From: Bacteroidota bacterium | GTDB lineage: Bacteria; Bacteroidota; Rhodothermia; Rhodothermales; UBA10348 | Assembly: GCA_022567305.1 (NCBI GenBank) | Contig: JADFHF010000014.1 | Coordinates: 18,815-82,814 of the forward strand | Reading direction: 5' to 3' | Length of the DNA stretch: 64,000 nt | Part shown: positions 56,569 to 64,000 of the stretch, piece after piece | Layout: every line of letters begins with the position of its first letter | Position numbering within the stretch: position 1 is the first letter of the stretch | Notes under the pieces: model-generated | What the model saw: only the letters and a program-made list of their open reading frames with translations | The model's database searches: none | Told to the model about the DNA's origin: nothing | Position numbers and translations under genes: made by a program

Positions 56569-57507
56569 CTACGGAATGAACAGGGTTGATACGGACTCGT
56601 CCGTATAAATTCTTTCGATGGCTTCGGCAAATACGTCAGCGACACTAAGAACCGTAATCTTGTCCGACGGTCTGGCTAACGGAATCGTATCGGTCACGTA
56701 TATCTGGTCAATTGAAGACGCTTCCAGCCTCTCGTAGGCAGGCCCGGAAAAGAGCGGATGCGTACAGGAAGCTATGATCTTCTGAGCGCCAACTTCTTTC
56801 AATTTGTTCGCCGCGCTCGTAATGGTCCCCGCTGTGTCGATCATGTCGTCGACAAGAATAACATTCTTGCCCTCTACATCTCCGATGATATTCATCACCT
56901 CAGCCACGTTGGGTTGTGGTCTTCTTTTGTCGATCATCGCGAGGTCGCCGCCCAATCGTTTCGCATACGCCCGGGCCATCTTGATGCCGCCGACGTCCGG
57001 AGCAACGACGGCCAGGTTCTCCAGATTCATCTGCTTCAGGTGGTCGATAAACACTGCCGACCCATACAGATGATCTACGGGCACATCAAAGAAGCCCTGA
57101 AGCTGAGATGCATGAAGGTCCATGGTCAGAACCCGGTCCACGCCCGCCACACCAAGCATGTCCGCCATCAGCTTGGAAGCGATGGAAACTCGAGGCTGAT
57201 CCTTTCGGTCCTGACGGGCATATCCGAAGTACGGAATGACGGCGTTGATGCGATCGGCAGAAGCCCTCTTGGCGGCATCAATCATCAAGAACAACTCGAA
57301 CCAATTGTCAGCATTCGGATGCGTACTCTGGATGAGAAACAGATCGGATCCTCTGATGGACTCCTCGAAATGGACGTAAATCTCACCGTCAGAGAAATTC
57401 TTGATTTCGACCAGGCCCAGCTCTCGACCAGCGGCGTCGGCTATCGCCTTTGCCAACGCCGGATTGGAGCGACCTGAGAACATGCTAATTCGATTGCCCT
57501 TGTGCAT
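56569..57507 (-). CDS. prs: Ribose-phosphate pyrophosphokinase
   Basis: Makes PRPP from ribose 5-phosphate and ATP for nucleotide and histidine synthesis; 312 residues. Blocks seen: FSGRSNPALAKAIADAAG, KNFSDGEIYVHFEESIRG, PYFGYARQDRKDQPRVSIAS (ATP loop), VAPDVGGIKMARAYAKRLG and the PRPP loop VILVDDMIDTAGTITSA. First gene of the prs-rplY-pth cluster; tRNA-Gln lies directly upstream on the same strand. Confidence 0.97.
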   Translation of the reverse strand: MHKGNRISMFSGRSNPALAKAIADAAGRELGLVEIKNFSDGEIYVHFEESIRGSDLFLIQSTHPNADNWFELFLMIDAAKRASADRINAVIPYFGYARQDRKDQPRVSIASKLMADMLGVAGVDRVLTMDLHASQLQGFFDVPVDHLYGSAVFIDHLKQMNLENLAVVAPDVGGIKMARAYAKRLGGDLAMIDKRRPQPNVAEVMNIIGDVEGKNVILVDDMIDTAGTITSAANKLKEVGAQKIIASCTHPLFSGPAYERLEASSIDQIYVTDTIPLARPSDKITVLSVADVFAEAIERIYTDESVSTLFIP

Positions 57508-57576
57508 TTGGTTTGAGTATGCGCTAGACTAACGGGCGAGCGTCTGATATGGAGAGGTTTGTGTACCTAGTTTTTG

Positions 57577-57647
57577 TTGCCCGGGAAGGATTCGAACCTT
57601 CACCGACGGCTCCAAAGGCCGCTGTCCTGCCATTAGACTACCGGGCA
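57577..57647 (-). tRNA. tRNA-Gln (anticodon UUG)
   Basis: A complete cloverleaf on the minus strand: acceptor stem TGCCCGG/CCGGGCA, D arm GTCT/GGAC, anticodon stem GCGGC/GCCGT with loop CTTTGGA giving UUG, and T arm GAAGG/CCTTC with loop TTCGAAT. No CCA is encoded. It reads CAA and, by wobble, CAG. Confidence 0.97.
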
Positions 57648-57684
57648 TAATTGCCCTTTACGCCTGCTATTCGCTTGTTTTCTC

Positions 57685-57714
57685 GAAAATATATACGTAA
57701 CGGGTATAGTCCAA
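57685..57714 (-). promoter_or_regulatory. Probable promoter of the tRNA-Gln(-prs) transcript
   Basis: On the minus strand TTG (57712-57714), 18 bases, then TATATTTT fits the Bacteroidota -33/-7 promoter (TTTG, TAnnTTTG). The tRNA starts about 38 bases downstream of the -7 box. Confidence 0.45.
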
Positions 57715-57810
57715 ATAATTTAATGACTCCCCAATCTGAGTGCAATCAAACTGGTTTTCCTAAGTCGTAGATGCGAAAATTTCACGGAAAGGAATGAAAC
57801 GAAATCCGGC

Positions 57811-59013
57811 TCATCGACCGTAAATCCTCAATAAGCGCCTGATATCAGCGATGGGTAGTTCCTCGATCGTCCCATTCATCCCGGTCATGGTTGTGGCTTG
57901 AAAGAGCGCATTGTAAATGGCCTCTTCTGCTGCTTCCATGGCTGCTTGAAAGAGCGGTGATATTGAACCATTTGGTAGCTCGCCGATCATCGCTTCACCC
58001 GACCTTCTGTCTCGAGTCCTCCGCACAGACTCGGCGGTGGAAAACGAAACAGCATAGTCGCCAGATCCATTGCTTGCTGGAGAGCCCGTACGACCGATCG
58101 CGGCCAGCGCACGTCGTGCTATCCGGGTCAGATTTCGATCAGATAAGGGGGCATCTGTTGCCAGGACGAGGATTATGGAACCGTCCGCATCACCCGAATC
58201 CGTCGCGCCCTTCAGGTAGTACTTTCCGAGTTCCTTGCCTACCGGTATACCGTCGATCTGCAGTACACCTCCATAGTTGGTCTGGGCCAAAACCCCAACC
58301 GTCCAACCGCCGAGCCTCTCCGGAAGAAGGCGCGAGCTCGTTCCGATCCCTCCTTTCCAGCCAAATGTGATCGTACCGGTCCCGGCACCGACCGAGCCTT
58401 CGACGACCGGACCCGATTTCGCGCTATTAATGGCTTCGATCACGTGGGCCACTCTGACATGTCGCCCACGTATGTCGTTCAAGAATCCGTCGTTTGTTTC
58501 GCCCACCACGGCGTTCACCGAGCGCACACGCTCGTTTCCTTCATGATCCAGTGTCCATTTGATAATTCCTTCCATACCCTGCGGGACCGAGAGCGTGTTC
58601 GTCAACACGATCGGCGTCTCGATTTCGCCCAGTTCCAAAATTTGTGTGGTCCCGGCAAATTTCCCGTATCCATTGGCTACTGCGAATCCAGCCGGCACTT
58701 TTTCCTGATAAAGATTGCCTCCATGGGGCAGGATGGCCGTGACGCCGGTCCGGACGTCGGTGCCTTCGATGAGGGTGACATGGGAAACTAGGACTCCCGA
58801 GACGTCGGTTATGGCATTCAGCGGACCGGGATTCAGAACCCCGGGCGCCACTCCGAGCTCGCGTGCTCTTGGTTTCGTTTGACGCTGATCGGCGCTATTG
58901 CTCACTCTGACGGGATCCCTCGCAGAACAAGGCAATGCGATTGCGAACAGCAGGAATGATAGGAGAATTGATCGCCCTACAGATCGACGGGTCTTGATAG
59001 AATTAAAATGCAT
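57811..59013 (-). CDS. P1-family (DmpA-type) aminopeptidase, exported
   Basis: 400 residues with a signal peptide (SVGRSILLSFLLFAIALPCS). The mature enzyme is a self-processing N-terminal-nucleophile-like hydrolase of the DmpA/BapA family: ELGVAPGVLNPGPLNAITDV, VSHVTLIEGTDVRTGVTAIL, EGSVGAGTGTITFGWKGGIG and TSSRLLPE in the region where the chain is cut before the catalytic residue. Family members release D- or L-amino acids or beta-amino acids from peptide N-termini. Divergent from an Asp/Glu racemase gene. Confidence 0.92.
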   Translation of the reverse strand: MHFNSIKTRRSVGRSILLSFLLFAIALPCSARDPVRVSNSADQRQTKPRARELGVAPGVLNPGPLNAITDVSGVLVSHVTLIEGTDVRTGVTAILPHGGNLYQEKVPAGFAVANGYGKFAGTTQILELGEIETPIVLTNTLSVPQGMEGIIKWTLDHEGNERVRSVNAVVGETNDGFLNDIRGRHVRVAHVIEAINSAKSGPVVEGSVGAGTGTITFGWKGGIGTSSRLLPERLGGWTVGVLAQTNYGGVLQIDGIPVGKELGKYYLKGATDSGDADGSIILVLATDAPLSDRNLTRIARRALAAIGRTGSPASNGSGDYAVSFSTAESVRRTRDRRSGEAMIGELPNGSISPLFQAAMEAAEEAIYNALFQATTMTGMNGTIEELPIADIRRLLRIYGR

Positions 59014-59139
59014 GGTGGTTTGTCCCAGGAAATCGTATTTATTGACCTGTTGTTGTTAGCCTATCGTAATTCACGAGATGAATGATGTCGCCCCTCGAAT
59101 ATACTCACATAGCCGTCCGATGGGCGCCAAGATGAGTCC

Positions 59140-59907
59140 ATGGAGAGTAAAAGACCACTCATAGGAATCCTGGGGGGCATGGGACCACGGGCCGGCGTAG
59201 ACCTGTCTGCGAAAATAATTGCAGAGACCATCGCTGCGAATGACCAGGAGCATCTTCCAGTGGTCTTGTTTTCGATGCCAGATCGCGTGCCAGATAGAAC
59301 CGAATTCCTGTTGGGAAAGGCATCCATTAATCCGGCTGTCGAGCTCTCCAGGCAGCTCGCTGGTCTGTCGGAATTGGGAGTTACGGTCGCGGGAATGGCA
59401 TGCAATACAGCCCATGGCGAGCCTATCTTCGGTGAGCTGGTGAAACTTCAAGAAGCCGCTGCGCCCGACATTCAACTGTTGCACATGATCGATGAGACGG
59501 TCTTATTCATTCGGGAGCATCATCCTGGTGTCTCGCGCGTCGGAATTTTGGCGACCACGGGGACCTATCGAATTCGGTTGTATGATGATCTACTTGAATC
59601 GGCTGATTTGATTCCGATTCTACCTGGCGAGTCGATTGCGCAGGACTTGCTTCAGGCGGCCATTTCCAATCCAATTTGGGGCATAAAATCGAATTCAAAC
59701 CCTGTCACGAGCAGAGCCCGGGACGTCGTATACGAAGCAATCGAAAACCTCCGCGACCGTGGGGCTCAAGCGGTGATCCTGGGCTGTACGGAGCTTCCGC
59801 TCGCAGTCGAAGAAACAACTATTGACGACCCGATCATGGTGGACCCTACTCGAGTTTTGGCCCGAGCCCTCATTCGCCATTCCTATCCGGACCAGCTCAA
59901 GCGGTAA
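59140..59907 (+). CDS. Aspartate/glutamate racemase family protein
   Basis: 255 residues with a cofactor-independent two-base active site: the two catalytic cysteines are in GVTVAGMACNTAHGEPI and AVILGCTELPLAVEET. The N-terminus GILGGMGPRAGVDLSAKII is typical for the aspartate racemase branch rather than MurI, and the gene is not near cell-wall genes. It shares its upstream region with the DmpA-type peptidase, which suggests a link to D-amino-acid release; this is inference. Confidence 0.9.
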   Translation: MESKRPLIGILGGMGPRAGVDLSAKIIAETIAANDQEHLPVVLFSMPDRVPDRTEFLLGKASINPAVELSRQLAGLSELGVTVAGMACNTAHGEPIFGELVKLQEAAAPDIQLLHMIDETVLFIREHHPGVSRVGILATTGTYRIRLYDDLLESADLIPILPGESIAQDLLQAAISNPIWGIKSNSNPVTSRARDVVYEAIENLRDRGAQAVILGCTELPLAVEETTIDDPIMVDPTRVLARALIRHSYPDQLKR

Positions 59908-60146
59908 GAGATCGCCTCCCGACATGCCTCTTTTCTGGCGACCATCGGGCCAAGCTCATTTTCACTGAAACCGGATCGGCGAAAAATGGTAAGGGCGTTT
60001 CCACACGTGTCAGGTTCTAAGTCTATTTAGTAAAGGACTTAGGACGTTCTTGATTTAGGAGAGGTGACGGTGGGGGTGACGTTTTTATCGAGTCACCTGT
60101 CACGAATTGCACGTATAAAAATAATCTCAGCTCCCGAGAAAGCTAG

Positions 60147-60311
60147 CTTCTTCGTCGAGAGGACTCGCGGTACACTCTTTTTCTACGGCACACCGACGGG
60201 AGAACCACAGTCGTCCCCGTCCACAGCGGGGAAGTCATTAGACCAACGCTCCTTACAAAAATCCTCCGTGATTGCGATATGACGAGAGAGGATTTTGAAG
60301 GGTTGTTATAA
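60147..60311 (+). pseudogene. HicA-type mRNA-interferase toxin, C-terminal remnant
   Basis: The frame from just after TAG 60144 to TAA 60309 reads as the C-terminal part of a HicA (YcfA) toxin: RYTLFLRHTDGRTTVVPVHS, then GEVIRP, LLTKILRDCDMTREDFEGLL. The first 20-25 residues are missing, and the frame upstream is closed, so there is no start codon. The catalytic His region at the GSH motif is altered to SRY. No hicB partner was found on either side. It was recognised only by reading the right frame; another open frame runs across it. Confidence 0.7.
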
Positions 60312-60327
60312 AATGCCGTTGACCAGT

Positions 60328-60465
60328 TCAATCAGTTGACGCGTCAGGGCGGGGGAGTAGACTAGCTGGTGATCGACTCGGCTCGGGGATCAGCCCCTTT
60401 TGTTCGTAGAAACGAATCGTCTCGGTATGAACGCCTGCCGCTTTAGCAAGCTGGCCCCTTGTCAT
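60328..60465 (-). pseudogene. MerR-family regulator, N-terminal remnant
   Basis: ATG 60465 opens a 45-codon frame whose first 34 codons are the winged-helix start of a MerR regulator: MTRGQLAKAAGVHTETIRFY, then EQKGLIPEPSRSPA. The next residues (normally GYRRY) are lost, the frame drifts and stops at TGA 60328, and the dimerisation helix and effector domain are absent. The remnant belongs to the heavy-metal or MerR/CadR-like branch by its first helix. It lies 16 bases after the HicA remnant and points the other way. Confidence 0.75.
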
Positions 60466-60838
60466 TATCTTTTCGTGTCTTCGTAGAATTATTTAGAAAG
60501 ATCAACATCTGAGCGTGCTAAACCTAGAAGGCCAGGCGTGCACTCAAGATAAATATAAAATTGGTTTCGACTGTCGCTCCATTCAAGTCCTGCACAATTG
60601 GGAGTTGAATGGCTGTCTCAAGCACAATACGACTCGAGATGAACTGCAGCCCGGATCCAGATACCAGATCGTGTCGCCGGAGTCGGTGTCGTCGATGCCG
60701 TCAATCCTATTTCGGTCACGCCCGATCAATAGCGATCCTCTCGAAAAATCAGCATTTCTGATAGATAATTCTTTTTTTTGGTCACCCCGTTGCGTTAGCT
60801 TCTAATCGATATAGACCAGATCTATTTCAGATCTAATT
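60466..60838. other. Gene-free stretch upstream of uspA
   Basis: Several open frames of up to about 95 codons exist on both strands, but none has a recognisable motif, codon pattern or ribosome site. It probably holds the uspA promoter and more decayed DNA. Confidence 0.55.
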
Positions 60839-61801
60839 TTGCACGTCAAAGCGACTCGATTTCAGAGAATCCTTGTACCGGTACACGCTCTGCATCCGGA
60901 AGGATACGCGGTTCGGCTTGCGATTGATCTGGCGCGTCGGCATCACGGTGAGATATTCCTTGTCCTCAAAAACATTGAACGGAGCGTAAGTGCGGACCAT
61001 AAGTATTTCTGGTTATTGGCTGAAGATGAAGACGCGAGTCGTACGGCTGACGTCAAGTCATTCGAATTGCACTCCGGGGATTTGAATGAACTTGAAATAC
61101 CAGTCCACCATGCTCACGTCGATAATCAACCGATCGCGCCAGGCATCGTCGAATATGCAGCGAACAACGAGATTGACCTGATCGTAATGGAGACTTACGG
61201 GCATCGAAGTCTCGGCCGATTCGTGTTTGGCGGTACAGCCGGAGAAGTCGTACGCTGGTCCAAATGTCCGGTACTCACAGTTCGCAAACAGTTCAAGCCA
61301 TCGTCTGATGTGTCGGTACAGCGTATTCTCGTCCCGGTGGATTTTTCCGGGTATTCGCGCGATGCTATTCGTCTTGCGAATAGTCTGGTGAAATTGTACG
61401 AGGCCTCGATTCAACTTCTATACGTCCATGAAGAGCGCCCTCTGCCAGTATTTGATGACTCTGGACCATCCGGAACCACCGTTCTAAAAACCCAGGAAGA
61501 CAAAGATAATCTAGCTAGAAAAGCGCTACAGACGCTTTATAGCACTAGTGATCAGACAGCCGTGCCAGCATCGTACCACGTGCGTCGTGGCCATGTATCG
61601 AAGGAAATCCTTGATTTTGCAACAAGCCAGGCACCCGATTTGATCATCATATCATCACACGGCTTGACCGACAATTCAGACTTTACACTTGGCAATGTGG
61701 CCGAAAAGGTAGTACGCCATGCACGCTGCCCCGTACTCACTCTCAAGGCTTCACACGAACCTGCTTTCGAGCCTGGCGATCAAGTTGATTCGGCTGTCTA
61801 A
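60839..61801 (+). CDS. Universal stress protein with two tandem UspA domains
   Basis: 320 residues beginning at TTG 60839. Two Usp domains: residues about 8-150 (RILVPVHALHPEGYAVRLAI, IDLIVMETYGHRSLGRFVFG, GTAGEVVRWSKCPVLTV) and about 158-305 (RILVPVDFSGYSRDAIRLAN, APDLIIISSHGLTDNSDFTL, GNVAEKVVRHARCPVLTL). The first keeps the ATP-type G-x2-G-x9-G(S/T)-like loop better than the second. It starts 22 bases before the ClC gene and ends with AAATAGGAGAAT, so the two form an operon. Confidence 0.92.
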   Translation: MHVKATRFQRILVPVHALHPEGYAVRLAIDLARRHHGEIFLVLKNIERSVSADHKYFWLLAEDEDASRTADVKSFELHSGDLNELEIPVHHAHVDNQPIAPGIVEYAANNEIDLIVMETYGHRSLGRFVFGGTAGEVVRWSKCPVLTVRKQFKPSSDVSVQRILVPVDFSGYSRDAIRLANSLVKLYEASIQLLYVHEERPLPVFDDSGPSGTTVLKTQEDKDNLARKALQTLYSTSDQTAVPASYHVRRGHVSKEILDFATSQAPDLIIISSHGLTDNSDFTLGNVAEKVVRHARCPVLTLKASHEPAFEPGDQVDSAV

Positions 61802-61823
61802 ATAGGAGAATAGCCGCCGTAAA

Positions 61824-63701
61824 ATGAGAGCACAAGGCCCATTTCGATATCTCAGAACCCATTATCTCCGTCAACTACGTCTCTTCGACAGAAACTTTGA
61901 ATGGAAAATTACTGGACGGTGGATGTTCTATTCCGCCCTGGTTGGTGTCGTAGGCGCGCTGGGTGCACTGGTTTTCTCAACACTCGTTACATGGATCAGC
62001 GATGGATCGTTACTAAAACTCGTCGGCTATAGTATGCCCATGCCCGGGGGAGAGACGAGCGATCTTTCCGCCTTCGATCTGGATCAAGCGCTTCTTCCAG
62101 CTCGTCGCTGGTTGTTATTCTTCATTCCTACCGTTGGGGGTCTATTATCGGGTTGGCTAGTTTTCAAATACGCACCTGAAGCCGAAGGACATGGAACGGA
62201 CGCTGTCATCCGGGCTTACCATCGTGAAGGTGGCGAGATTCGACCACGGGTAGCCATTATTAAAATGCTGGCGTCCAGCATCACGATCGGAACGGGAGGC
62301 AGTGCGGGAAAGGAGGGGCCGATCGCGCAGATCGGCGCTACTTTCGGGTCATACATAGGTGATCGATTCCGTCTCAATCGAAGCGAGCGACGACTATTGC
62401 TAATCGCAGGCGTTGCCGCAGGTATAGGAAGCATTTTTCAGTCGCCTCTTGGTGGTGCATTCTTCGCAGTTGAGGTAATGTATCGTGAGGATATCGAGAG
62501 CGAAGGAATCATGCCGGCCATGATCGCGGCGATTACCGGATACTCGATTTACACCTCTATTGTAGGAACGAGCACGGTTTTTACGACACCAGACTATCAA
62601 TTCATAAATCCTCTCGAGCTTCTTCCGCTCGTTCTGTTTGCTCTTTTGTGCGCTGTAGTAGGCATTGTCTATACAAATATTTTTATCGGAACCAGAAATT
62701 TGTTCTCAGAGCGACTTGCCATATCCGCGCGTTGGAAACCTGCTATTGGTGGGCTACTAGTTGGCAGTCTGGCTTTCTTCTTTCCTGCAATCTTGGGGTC
62801 TAGTTATGGATGGCTTCAACAAGCCATAAACGGGAATCTGCCCATCGTAATCATGCTCGCCATCGTCTTTGCCAAAATTATCGCCACGTCTTTTACGATT
62901 GGTTCTGGCGGTTCTGGGGGAGTGTTTGCGCCATCGATCGTCATCGGAGGCATGCTGGGAGGAATTTATGGTCTTGGAATGGCCACGTTACTACCAGACC
63001 TTGTTACACAACCGGCTGCTTACGTGATGATAGGGATGGCTACTTTTTTTACGGCTGTAGCAAACGTTCCCATTGCTACGACGATCATGATATCAGAGAT
63101 GACCGGTAGTTACACATTGCTCGTCCCGCTTATATTTTCGGGAGTAATCGCCCACGTACTAGCCCGGCGCTGGAGTCTCTATACCGAGCAAGTTCGCAAC
63201 CATAACGAGTCGCCGGCGCATCGCCACGAACTCACTCCCGAACTCCTATCGGAGATCAAAGTGGGCAGCATTGTAAAACACCCCGTTTATTACCACTCTC
63301 TTGTGCCTGACCATACACTTGATGAGATCCAGAGTGTTTTTACGCGCACGAGAGAGGTGGTGCTTCCAGTAATGGCATCTGACGAAGATGCAAGCGGGAC
63401 CCCGAACTACGTTGGTCTCGTGTTTCTTGACAGTATTCAACCATATCTGCAGTCCGATGCCCTTCTGAAACAGGCGATTGTTGCGGGAGACCTGGCTGAA
63501 TCGTTCGTCGCTGTTCACCTGGAAGATTCTTTGGATGAAGTCCAGGCTGTCTTCGAACGAGTTGAATATCCGGAACTGCCGGTACTCGATGCGTCGGGAG
63601 TGATCGTAGGATTTGTGCGCCCGGGTCAGGTGATTAGCGAGTATCACCGGGCGGGTATTCGAAAAAAACAAATGAATGAAAGTGATAGTTCTTCAACATA
63701 A
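61824..63701 (+). CDS. ClC-type chloride channel/antiporter with C-terminal CBS pair
   Basis: 625 residues: a short N-terminal arm, about 18 membrane helices and two CBS domains. Selectivity-filter blocks are GTGGSAGKEGPIAQIGATFG, with the gating Glu in GKEGP, and GSGGSGGVFAPSIVIGGMLG; the first GSGIP block is replaced by GHGTDAVI. A gating glutamate fits H+/Cl- exchange. CBS domains (about residues 475-535 and 545-610) suggest nucleotide control. Co-transcribed with the Usp gene. Confidence 0.94.
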   Translation: MRAQGPFRYLRTHYLRQLRLFDRNFEWKITGRWMFYSALVGVVGALGALVFSTLVTWISDGSLLKLVGYSMPMPGGETSDLSAFDLDQALLPARRWLLFFIPTVGGLLSGWLVFKYAPEAEGHGTDAVIRAYHREGGEIRPRVAIIKMLASSITIGTGGSAGKEGPIAQIGATFGSYIGDRFRLNRSERRLLLIAGVAAGIGSIFQSPLGGAFFAVEVMYREDIESEGIMPAMIAAITGYSIYTSIVGTSTVFTTPDYQFINPLELLPLVLFALLCAVVGIVYTNIFIGTRNLFSERLAISARWKPAIGGLLVGSLAFFFPAILGSSYGWLQQAINGNLPIVIMLAIVFAKIIATSFTIGSGGSGGVFAPSIVIGGMLGGIYGLGMATLLPDLVTQPAAYVMIGMATFFTAVANVPIATTIMISEMTGSYTLLVPLIFSGVIAHVLARRWSLYTEQVRNHNESPAHRHELTPELLSEIKVGSIVKHPVYYHSLVPDHTLDEIQSVFTRTREVVLPVMASDEDASGTPNYVGLVFLDSIQPYLQSDALLKQAIVAGDLAESFVAVHLEDSLDEVQAVFERVEYPELPVLDASGVIVGFVRPGQVISEYHRAGIRKKQMNESDSSST

Positions 63702-63766
63702 TATTCCGACACACTCGTGAGACCGCTGAGGTTTAGAGCTGTAAACTTTCAGTTTAATGAAGTCGC

Positions 63767-64000
63767 ATGGCCCATCTAGCAATTGTTGCACTCGGATTCG
63801 TCGTCATAAATCCACCGCTTCTGCTGGGATTGCCATGACTCTAGTGGGATCTTCCGAACTCTTGCCTGGAACCTCGCTAGATCGGCTGGTGGAAGCGGTC
63901 GGCGTTTATTTACGTATTTATTTTTCTCAGGCACATTTGTCGGTACTCTTTTCACGAATGATGCCGCCGTTCTGATATTCACACCCCTGGTTTATCAACT
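63767..64000 (+). pseudogene. ArsB/SLC13-type permease, decayed 5' region (runs off the window)
   Basis: ATG 63767 opens a 23-codon frame (MAHLAIVALGFVVINPPLLL) that stops at TGA 63836 and looks like the first helix of an ion-transporter-superfamily permease. In another frame, open from 63810 to the window end, the sequence reads SSGIFRTLAWNLARSAGGSG, RRLFTYLFF and FVGTLFTNDAAVLIFTPLVY, the next part of such a protein about 50 residues further on. A deletion and a frame change between the two leave no start codon for the second frame. The rest lies outside the window. Confidence 0.6.

Noticed and set aside
56758..57477. 239-codon plus-strand open frame across prs
   Set aside because: Antisense to a highly conserved gene; no motifs.
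60064..60282. 72-codon plus-strand frame in the gap after the racemase
   Set aside because: It crosses the HicA remnant in a different frame; the HicA reading explains the DNA better.
60515..60805. 96-codon plus-strand frame before uspA
   Set aside because: No motif, no ribosome site, poor codon pattern; region is likely decayed DNA.
1..64000. CRISPR array, rRNA, prophage or intact transposon
   Set aside because: No regularly spaced repeats, rRNA segments, phage structural genes or intact transposase were found on either strand.

Overview
The window is ordinary chromosomal DNA of about 50% GC from a Bacteroidota/Rhodothermota-type bacterium, most likely a marine Rhodothermia relative. Lineage markers are a SusD-type lipoprotein, a TonB receptor with a carboxypeptidase-like N-terminal domain, a PorQ-like type IX secretion protein, very long SecA, FG-GAP/UnbV secreted proteins and a promoter of the TTG-N18-TAnnTTTG type. 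Assignment to a genus is not possible from the sequence alone.

Region 1 (1-12 kb) is an accessory nutrient-acquisition locus: the 3' part of a susD gene, a terminator, a large lipoprotein with 14 calcium loops around a UnbV domain, a vanadium-haloperoxidase/PAP2-like lipoprotein, a small lipoprotein that is only a TonB-receptor plug domain, two different sodium:solute symporters, and a convergent PfkB-type sugar/nucleoside kinase. It ends at a decayed aminotransferase gene. Region 2 (12.4-16.4 kb) holds a TonB-dependent receptor under a clear TPP riboswitch, hence a probable thiamine receptor, and a divergent MsrP-like molybdenum reductase.

Region 3 (16.4-47.8 kb) is mostly housekeeping: HNH nuclease, M28 peptidase, Ddl, dihydroorotase with DPP IV, alanine racemase, two OmpR/histidine-kinase pairs, a fused alpha-beta 2-oxoacid dehydrogenase E1, a cystathionine gamma-synthase/lyase, a TPR lipoprotein, fumarylacetoacetase with a conserved partner of unknown function, Hsp20 behind a probable sigma-54 promoter, a Nudix hydrolase, and a pgm-recN-secA cluster. 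Region 4 (48-59 kb) has PorQ, a PH-domain membrane protein overlapping a tyrosine recombinase that has lost both catalytic arginines, E2 acyltransferase, membrane pyrophosphatase, pth-rplY-prs, tRNA-Gln, a DmpA-type aminopeptidase and a divergent Asp/Glu racemase.

Region 5 (59.9-64 kb) is a decaying accessory patch: fragments of a HicA toxin, a MerR regulator and an ArsB-type permease surround an intact UspA-ClC pair. No CRISPR array, intact insertion sequence, rRNA or phage module was seen. The best candidates for something undescribed are the SusD/UnbV/haloperoxidase/plug-lipoprotein/symporter locus, the arginine-less recombinase coupled to a PH-domain protein, and the unknown partner of fumarylacetoacetase.
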